Source: Pseudomonas sp. MPC6
GTDB taxonomy: Bacteria; Pseudomonadota; Gammaproteobacteria; Pseudomonadales; Pseudomonadaceae
Assembly (NCBI RefSeq): GCF_006094435.1
Contig: NZ_CP034783.1
Coordinates: 1,019,001-1,083,000 of the forward strand
Direction of reading: 5' to 3'
Length of the DNA: 64,000 nt
The position numbers and the translations under genes are program-made. Numbering within the stretch: the first letter of the stretch is position 1; each line of letters begins with the position of its first letter. The notes beneath the pieces are model-generated. The model ran no database searches. It was not told the DNA's origin and was given only the letters and a program-made list of their open reading frames with translations. Positions 57,892 to 64,000 of the stretch are shown here, one piece after another.

Positions 57892-59829
57892 ATGACATCA
57901 GTAAACCAGTTCTGGCGCAGGGCGAAACTGCCCCTGGCGGTCAGTCTTGCCTCTACGCTCGCCGGGCCAGCATTCGGCGTCAGTTTCAACGTTGGTGAAA
58001 TCGAAGGTCAGTTCGACTCATCCCTGTCGATCGGAGCCAGTTGGTCTACCGAGAGTGCCAACAAGAACCTCATCGGCGTCAACAACGGTGGTCGTGGCCT
58101 GTCCCAGACCTCCGATGATGGTCACTTGAACTTCAAGAGCGGGGAAACTTTCTCGAAGATCTTCAAGGGTATCCATGACCTTGAATTGAAATATGGCGAC
58201 ACCGGCGTTTTCGTCCGTGGCAAATACTGGTATGACTTCGAACTCAAGGACGAAAGTCGTCCGTTCAAGGACATCAGCGACAGCAACCGCAAGGAAGGCG
58301 CCAAGTCCGCCGGCGGGCAGATCCTCGATGCCTTCGTCTACCACAACTACTCCGTTGCCGATCAGCCGGGCTCCGTGCGTCTGGGCAAGCAGGTTGTCAG
58401 CTGGGGTGAAAGTACCTTCATCGGCGGCGGCATCAACTCGATCAACCCGATCGACGTTTCCGCGTTCCGTCGTCCAGGTGCCGAGATCAAGGAAGGCCTG
58501 ATCCCGGTCAACATGTTCTACGTGTCCCAGAGCCTCACCGAGAACCTCTCGGCCGAAGCCTTCTATCAGTTGGAATGGGACCAGACCGTTACCGACAACT
58601 GCGGTACTTTCTTCTCGCAACCGGACGTGATCTCCGACGGTTGCGACAACAACCTCGCGGTATTGCGCACGCGCAACGGCCTCAACGGTGCACTGGCGGC
58701 TGCGGGGCTGCCGGCCGGGCTGCGTAATGCCAGCATCAACACCCTCGGTGCCCGGGGCGTGACCTGGGGCGACCCGGATGAAGGCGTGATCGTTCGTCGT
58801 GGTCCGGATCGCGATGCACGGGACAGCGGCCAGTTCGGCGTGTCGTTCAAATACATGTTCGATCCGCTGGACACCGAATTCGGCGCCTATTTCATGAACT
58901 ACCACAGCCGTGCGCCGATTTTCAGCGGCCACGGTGCCCCGGCGGGCGCGTACAGCCCGCAGGCCCTGGTGGGCTCATTGGTGGGTGCCGGGGTTCCGCT
59001 CGGCGTCGCGGCAGGCCTGGCGCCAACCTTGCTGCCGTTGGTGGTGGCGGGCAACTCCAGCTACTACGTCGAATACCCTGAAGATATCCGCCTGTACGGT
59101 CTGAGCTTCTCTACGACGTTGCCTACCGGTACTGCGTGGAGCGGTGAAGTCAGCTACCGGCCGAATGCGCCGGTTCAGCTCAACACCACCGACATCCTCT
59201 TCTCCGGTCTGACGCCGCTGAACCCTAACGTCTCCGTGCTTCAAGGACAGCCAGGTCAGGATCAACAAGGCTATCGTCGCAAGGAAGTGACCCAGCTGCA
59301 GACCACCTTGACCCACTTCTTCGACCAGGTGATGGGCGCCGAGCGACTGACCCTGGTGGGCGAGGTCGGCTTTACTCACGTCGGCGGCCTGGAAAGCACA
59401 TCCAAGGCGCGTTACGGCCGTGACCCGAGCTATGGCCCTGGTCCGTTGAATGCTGGCCAGTGCGTAGCATTGAACACCTCCACCCTGGCAGGCGGACCGC
59501 AAAACAACGTCAGTCGCTATTGCGAAAACGATGGTTTCACCACCGCCAACTCCTGGGGTTATCGCGGTCGCGCCATCTGGGAATACAACAGCGTATTCGC
59601 CGGGGTCAACCTCAAGCCGAACGTGGCCTGGTCCCATGACGTGGAAGGTTACTCGCCTGGCCCTGGCGGCAACTTCGAGGAAGGTCGCAAAGCGGTCAGC
59701 CTGGGCGTCGATGCCGAGTACCAGAACACCTACACCGCGAGCCTGGCATACACCAACTTCTTCGACGGCAAGTACACCACCACGGATGACCGCGACTTTG
59801 TTGCGCTCAGCTTCGGCGTGAACTTCTAA
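57892..59829 (+). CDS. DUF1302 outer-membrane beta-barrel protein
   Basis: 645 residues from the ATG at 57892 (GGAG eight bases upstream); an open frame extends to 57790. Signal peptide ending PAFG near residue 30. The rest alternates polar and hydrophobic positions with many Gly and aromatic residues, and the last residue is Phe (LSFGVNF), the usual barrel-assembly signal. DUF1302 proteins are paired with DUF1329 proteins across Pseudomonas; a role as a channel or receptor for hydrophobic compounds is inferred, not shown. Confidence 0.9.
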   Translation: MTSVNQFWRRAKLPLAVSLASTLAGPAFGVSFNVGEIEGQFDSSLSIGASWSTESANKNLIGVNNGGRGLSQTSDDGHLNFKSGETFSKIFKGIHDLELKYGDTGVFVRGKYWYDFELKDESRPFKDISDSNRKEGAKSAGGQILDAFVYHNYSVADQPGSVRLGKQVVSWGESTFIGGGINSINPIDVSAFRRPGAEIKEGLIPVNMFYVSQSLTENLSAEAFYQLEWDQTVTDNCGTFFSQPDVISDGCDNNLAVLRTRNGLNGALAAAGLPAGLRNASINTLGARGVTWGDPDEGVIVRRGPDRDARDSGQFGVSFKYMFDPLDTEFGAYFMNYHSRAPIFSGHGAPAGAYSPQALVGSLVGAGVPLGVAAGLAPTLLPLVVAGNSSYYVEYPEDIRLYGLSFSTTLPTGTAWSGEVSYRPNAPVQLNTTDILFSGLTPLNPNVSVLQGQPGQDQQGYRRKEVTQLQTTLTHFFDQVMGAERLTLVGEVGFTHVGGLESTSKARYGRDPSYGPGPLNAGQCVALNTSTLAGGPQNNVSRYCENDGFTTANSWGYRGRAIWEYNSVFAGVNLKPNVAWSHDVEGYSPGPGGNFEEGRKAVSLGVDAEYQNTYTASLAYTNFFDGKYTTTDDRDFVALSFGVNF

Positions 59830-59857
59830 GCACTGTATTTTCAGGACGAACACACAT

Positions 59858-61222
59858 ATGAAAATAACAAAGAGTCTGTTCCACATCGGTGTTCTGGGGC
59901 TTTCGCTGCTGGCGACCGGCGTGATGGCGGCGGTCCCTGCGGCCGAAGCGGACAAGCTGGGCAAGAGCCTGACCCCGATGGGCGCCGAGATGGCGGGCAA
60001 CGCCGACGGTTCGATCCCGGCCTGGAAACCCATGGCGAAAAACGCCGGTAATGTGGACGGCAAAGGCTTCCTGTCCGACCCGTTCGCCAGTGAAAAACCG
60101 CTGTTCACCATCACGGCGCAGAACGTCGACCAGTACAAGGACAAGCTTGCCCCGGGCCAGTACGCGATGTTCAAGCGCTACCCGGAAACCTTCAAGATGC
60201 TGGTCTACCCGTCCCATCGCGGCGCCACCGTGCCGGATGCGGTGTTTGCCTCCATCAGGAAAAACGCCACCAGCACCAGCCTGGTGTCCGGTGGCAACGG
60301 CCTGGAAAACTTCGAAACCGCAATCCCGTTCCCGATTCCGAAAACCGGTGTGGAAGTCATCTGGAACCACATCACCCGCTATCGCGGCGGCAGCGTGACC
60401 CGTCTGGTAACCCAGGCGACACCGCAGCCGAACGGCTCGTACAGCCTGGTGTACTTCCAGGACCAGTTCGTGTTCCGCGACAAGATGAAGGATTACGATC
60501 CGGCGAACCCGGGCAACATCCTGTTCTACTTCAAGCAGAAAGTGACCGCGCCGGCACGTCTGGCCGGTGGTGTGCTGTTGGTGCACGAAACCCTCGACCA
60601 GGTGAAGGAGCCGCGCTCGGCGTGGGTCTACAACGCCGGTCAGCGTCGTGTGCGTCGCGCACCACAAGTGTCCTATGACGGGCCGGGTACCGCAGCCGAT
60701 GGCCTGCGTACCTCCGACAACCTGGACATGTACAACGGTGCACCGGATCGTTACGACTGGAAGCTCGAAGGCAAGAAAGAGATGTACATCGCCTCCGACA
60801 GCTACAAGCTCGATTCGCCGCAACTCAAGTACGCCGACATCATCAAGGCCGGTCACATCAACCAGGACCTGGCTCGCTATGAGCTGCGCCGGGTCTGGCA
60901 TGTGGTGGCGACCCTGAAGGAAGGTCAGCGTCACATCTACGCCAAGCGTGACTTCTACATCGACGAAGACACCTGGCAAGCGGCGGTGATCGACCACTAC
61001 GACGGTCGTAATCAGCTCTGGCGTGTGGCGGAAGCCCACTCCCAGAACTATTACAACGTCCAAGTGCCTTGGTACACCCTGGAAACCCTGTATGACCTGC
61101 AATCGGGTCGTTACCTGGCGCTGGGCATGAAGAACGAAGAAAAGTCGGCATATGACTTCGGCTTCACCGCGACCACCAGCGACTTCACCCCGGCGGCGCT
61201 ACGTCAGGAAGGTGTTCGCTAA
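59858..61222 (+). CDS. DUF1329 periplasmic or outer-membrane-associated protein
   Basis: 454 residues. Signal peptide ending VMAAVPAAEA near residue 30. Conserved DUF1329 parts: LGKSLTPMGAEMAGNADGSI, GQRRVRRAPQVSYDGPGT and YEREL-like RYELRRVWHVVATLKEG. Starts 28 bases after the DUF1302 stop. The first codons read AAAATAACAAAG, an A-rich Hfq/Crc-type motif over the start. Thought to work with the DUF1302 barrel; mechanism unknown. Confidence 0.9.
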   Translation: MKITKSLFHIGVLGLSLLATGVMAAVPAAEADKLGKSLTPMGAEMAGNADGSIPAWKPMAKNAGNVDGKGFLSDPFASEKPLFTITAQNVDQYKDKLAPGQYAMFKRYPETFKMLVYPSHRGATVPDAVFASIRKNATSTSLVSGGNGLENFETAIPFPIPKTGVEVIWNHITRYRGGSVTRLVTQATPQPNGSYSLVYFQDQFVFRDKMKDYDPANPGNILFYFKQKVTAPARLAGGVLLVHETLDQVKEPRSAWVYNAGQRRVRRAPQVSYDGPGTAADGLRTSDNLDMYNGAPDRYDWKLEGKKEMYIASDSYKLDSPQLKYADIIKAGHINQDLARYELRRVWHVVATLKEGQRHIYAKRDFYIDEDTWQAAVIDHYDGRNQLWRVAEAHSQNYYNVQVPWYTLETLYDLQSGRYLALGMKNEEKSAYDFGFTATTSDFTPAALRQEGVR

Positions 61223-61250
61223 CGTTTACTAAACAGAGGCCGCATCCTTG

Positions 61251-61282
61251 AAAAACGCCCCGACTGGTTCGGGGCGTTTTTT
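61251..61282 (+). terminator. Intrinsic terminator after DUF1329 gene
   Basis: AACGCCCCG-ACTGGTT-CGGGGCGTT followed by TTTTT, 28 bases after the stop. Separates the DUF1302-DUF1329 pair from the regulator gene. Confidence 0.92.
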
Positions 61283-61393
61283 GTCCGGGTCTTTTTGTAG
61301 CCATTTGTAGCAATAACCTTCATTCCCTCTGCGTTTACCGCTAGTCTGCGGACATCTGCAACGCCGCCATCAGCATTCGAACAAGAGCCGGCC

Positions 61394-64000
61394 ATGACTG
61401 ATCTGTCCCCACTCCCAGGCCCTGCAAGCGTCACCGTCGCAGCACTGGACGGGCGCTGTTTTCGGCCGCCCTTGCCTGATGGCCACGTGCTGCGGCCGCG
61501 TTTGTGCGAGCGCCTGAGTGCCGGTCTCGGTGGCAGGCTGTTGCTGATCAGCGCCCCGGCCGGGTTCGGCAAGAGTTCACTGGCCGTGGAGTTCTGCCAG
61601 GGGTTGCCAGCCCATTGGCAAAGCCTGTGGCTGGGGTTGAGTCCGCGCGACAGCGACCCCGGGCGTTTTCTTGAACGGTTGCTCGAAGGCCTCCAGGATT
61701 ACTTTGCGCAATTGGGCAGGCAGTCCCTGGGGCTGCTGAAAATGCGCCAGCGGCATCAACCCTTCGCCTTCGAAGAATGGCTGGACGGTCTGCTCGACGA
61801 GTTGGCCGTGCATGTGTCGCCGACGGCGCCGCTGCTGCTGGTACTCGATGATTACCATCTGGCCCAGGGGCCGGTGCTCGATCGTTGCCTGCAGTTCTTC
61901 CTCAATCATCTTCCCGATGGCCTGCTGGTGATGGTGACCAGCCGCCAGCGTCCGGACTGGCACCTGGCTCGCCTGCGGCTGTCGCGGCAACTGCTCGAGT
62001 TGCATGAGCAGGACCTGCGCCTGACCCACGACGAAGCCTTGACCCTGCTCGATCGACACAGCACCTCCTTGCGCGGCGAAGCGCTGGAGAACCTGATCCA
62101 GCGCAGCGAAGGCTGGGTCGCCGGGCTGCGTTTCTGGCTGCTGGCGGCCTCCGAAGCGGGCACCGCCGGCGAGTTGCCCCAGTCCTTGCACGGCGGGGAA
62201 GGGCTGATCCGCGATTACCTGCTCGAAGAGGTCATCGATTGCCTGCCCGCCGAGGTGCAGGCATTCCTCTACGACACCGCGCCGCAGGAGCGCTTTTGCA
62301 GCGAGCTGTGCGACGCCGTCCGCGAAGCCCACGACAGTGCCGAGATCCTGCGTTTTCTCTCGGCCCATCAGGTGTTCCTGGTGCCACTGGACGAGCAGGG
62401 GCACTGGTTTCGCTATCACCATCTGTTTTCCGACCTGTTGCGCACCCGGCCTGCCACACCGGCGATGGTGCCGGTGGCGAGCCTGCACCTGCGCGCCTGT
62501 CGCTGGTTCAATGCCCAGGGCTTGCTCGATGAGGCGGTGGAGCAGGCATTGCGGGCCGGGCACCTGGATGTCGCGGCGAACCTGGTGCAAAACCTTTCGG
62601 AAGAGCAGCTGCTGGCCGAGCAGAACGTCGGCATGTTGCTGCGCTGGAAAATGGACTTGCCCGACAGCTTGCTGGTCAGCACACCACGCCTGATCGTCCT
62701 GTACAGCTGGGCGTTGGGACTGGCCTGTCAATTGGACGCCGCCGAGGAGCTGGCCAGCCATTTGAGCCGCTACCTGCCGGCCCCGTCGGCCACGGCGCAG
62801 AAATCCATGCTGGCGCAATGGCTGGCCTTGAGCGGCATCATCGCCCGGGGCCGCGGCAATCGCGAGCTGACGATGCTCTATTGCGCCGAAGCCCTGGAGA
62901 GCCTTCCCTCCAGGCGTTACGGCCAACGCCTGATGTGCCTCTCGACCTTGTCCAACCTGGCCATTGCCGACGGCGACCTGTGGCGTGCACGAGGCTTGAA
63001 CCGAGATTCCCTGGAGTTGGCACAACGGGTCGGCAATCCGTTGTTCGAAGCGCTGGCCCACTACGACCGCGCCCGAGTGCTGCAGGCGCGGGGAGAGATC
63101 CTGCGGGCAGAGGAAGAGGTCCGTCAGGGGCTGCAACGCCTGCAAGGATTATCCCCGCAACGGCTGTTTGCCGTACGCGCGCGCCTGACCTTGTATGAGG
63201 GTTTCCTGCTGGCCCTGCGCTTGCAGCCACAGACTGCGCGGCTGCGATTGCAAGCGGGTTTGACCGAGGCGCGCGCCTGCCGCGATATCAGCGTATTGAT
63301 CGGCCATTGCGTGATCGCCAAGCTCGAAGGCAGCAGCGGCGAGTTCGCGAAAGCGTTCGCCGAACTCGCCGAAGCCGAACGCCTGATGCACATCTGGGAC
63401 GTGCCGCCGATCTACTACCTGGCGATGATTACCCTGGTCAAATGCGAACTGTGGCTGGCCCAGGGCCGTACCGACCTGGCCGAAGCCTGGCTGACGCGAC
63501 TGGGCCAGACCTACAACGGCGAACATCCTGCCGCGCCTCCGGAATTCCATCCACAGTTGCCGCTGCACATCGAATTGCAGCAGGCCTTGCTGGACGTCAT
63601 CCAGGGGCAACCGATGCTGGCTGAAGGGCGCTTGAATGCGTTGCTCGAGAATGGCCAGCAGACCGGCCGGCAGTTGCTCAGCGTGCTGGTGTTGACCCAG
63701 AAAATCGATTTGCTTCTGGCGCACAGCCGCGAGCCCGAGGCCCGGCAAGCCTTCGTCCAGTCCCTGGAAGCGGCCAGTGGCGGTGCCCTGCAACCCTTCG
63801 ATGGCCTGCTGAACAAATACCCTGACTGGCTGCGTGAGCAGCTCCAGCACTGTGCAAAATCGCCGATTGCACTCAGCCTGTCGGAGCGCCTGCCCGCCGT
63901 CGCTGTGCGCATTGCGCCGGAATCCTTGCCCGCGTGCGAGCAACTCAGCTCCCGTGAACTGGCCGTCCTGAAACTCATCGCCCAAGGCTGTTCTAACCAG
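61394..64000 (+). CDS. MalT-like LuxR-family regulator (3' end outside window)
   Basis: 869 codons from the ATG at 61394, open to the window end. STAND-type ATPase regulator: Walker A APAGFGKSS near residues 53-61, Walker B LLLVLDDYHLA near 145-155, arm region with TSRQRPDWHLARL and EGWVAGLRFWLLAAS, then TPR-like helices to about residue 830. The LuxR HTH begins at the edge (LSSRELAVLKLIAQGCSNQ). Ligand-bound MalT-like proteins oligomerise and activate nearby promoters, so it probably controls the DUF1302-DUF1329 and perhaps alkK genes. Confidence 0.9.
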   Translation, partial: MTDLSPLPGPASVTVAALDGRCFRPPLPDGHVLRPRLCERLSAGLGGRLLLISAPAGFGKSSLAVEFCQGLPAHWQSLWLGLSPRDSDPGRFLERLLEGLQDYFAQLGRQSLGLLKMRQRHQPFAFEEWLDGLLDELAVHVSPTAPLLLVLDDYHLAQGPVLDRCLQFFLNHLPDGLLVMVTSRQRPDWHLARLRLSRQLLELHEQDLRLTHDEALTLLDRHSTSLRGEALENLIQRSEGWVAGLRFWLLAASEAGTAGELPQSLHGGEGLIRDYLLEEVIDCLPAEVQAFLYDTAPQERFCSELCDAVREAHDSAEILRFLSAHQVFLVPLDEQGHWFRYHHLFSDLLRTRPATPAMVPVASLHLRACRWFNAQGLLDEAVEQALRAGHLDVAANLVQNLSEEQLLAEQNVGMLLRWKMDLPDSLLVSTPRLIVLYSWALGLACQLDAAEELASHLSRYLPAPSATAQKSMLAQWLALSGIIARGRGNRELTMLYCAEALESLPSRRYGQRLMCLSTLSNLAIADGDLWRARGLNRDSLELAQRVGNPLFEALAHYDRARVLQARGEILRAEEEVRQGLQRLQGLSPQRLFAVRARLTLYEGFLLALRLQPQTARLRLQAGLTEARACRDISVLIGHCVIAKLEGSSGEFAKAFAELAEAERLMHIWDVPPIYYLAMITLVKCELWLAQGRTDLAEAWLTRLGQTYNGEHPAAPPEFHPQLPLHIELQQALLDVIQGQPMLAEGRLNALLENGQQTGRQLLSVLVLTQKIDLLLAHSREPEARQAFVQSLEAASGGALQPFDGLLNKYPDWLREQLQHCAKSPIALSLSERLPAVAVRIAPESLPACEQLSSRELAVLKLIAQGCSNQ

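Noticed and set aside
61577..63145. 522-residue open frame on the minus strand
   Set aside because: Antisense to the MalT-like regulator, whose motifs run continuously on the plus strand.

Overview
The window is a chromosomal segment of a Pseudomonas, most likely of the P. fluorescens group. The evidence is the high G+C content, a gene order that follows the P. aeruginosa PAO1 block from the mks condensin genes to mqo (mks - rimI - can ... ychF - pth - rplY - prs - tRNA-Gln - ispE - lolB - hemA - prfA - prmC - moeB - murI ... phrB ... hemH ... upp - hpt - mqo), and many REP-type palindromes built on a GGAGC-GGCTTGCC core between genes. No prophage, insertion sequence, rRNA or CRISPR array was seen.

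Layout. 1-5.2 kb: the start of the MksBEF condensin operon (minus strand), then divergently an uncharacterised gene, rimI and a beta carbonic anhydrase. 5.2-11.6 kb: a secreted protein of unknown function, an AtoE-type short-chain fatty acid transporter, an MHS-type MFS transporter, a second-type Ddl ligase and a HigBA toxin-antitoxin pair. 11.6-16.4 kb: gamma-glutamyltransferase, a DUF2817 metallopeptidase, tRNA-Met and a fosmidomycin-resistance-type exporter. 16.5-28.5 kb: conserved housekeeping, with ychF-pth-rplY-prs-tRNA-Gln-ispE-lolB-TPR lipoprotein on the minus strand and hemA-prfA-prmC-moeB-murI on the plus strand. 28.6-29.6 kb: PagL-type lipid A deacylase and a YkgJ-type protein.

29.7-37.5 kb is the most interesting accessory part. 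A tightly coupled minus-strand operon encodes a DUF523 (thiouracil desulfidase-like)/DUF1722 fusion, a MerR-family regulator resembling class II LitR light regulators, photolyase, a 36-residue small ORF with a perfect ribosome binding site, an SDR and an FAD oxidoreductase. Upstream lie bacterial renalase (same strand) and a TIGR01777 epimerase (divergent). Both promoter regions carry repeated TGTACA sites, one of them in a perfect 10-bp inverted repeat, so this looks like one light or photodamage regulon.

37.5-55.5 kb: hemH, uraA-upp, hpt, mqo, several small Pseudomonas-specific proteins, an SRAP protein that lacks conserved active-site residues, an M48 lipoprotein protease, a GDT1-type Mn transporter preceded by a yybP-ykoY manganese riboswitch, rsmC, a D-2-hydroxyacid dehydrogenase, a LysE exporter, and an acetyltransferase/glycosyltransferase pair. 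55.9-64 kb: an AlkK-like acyl-CoA synthetase, a DUF1302 outer-membrane barrel, a DUF1329 periplasmic protein and a large MalT-like LuxR regulator cut by the window end. This cluster probably handles a hydrophobic acyl substrate but has no settled mechanism.

Start codons were chosen by eye from ribosome binding sites and family N-termini. Function assignments rest on motif recognition, not on database searches.
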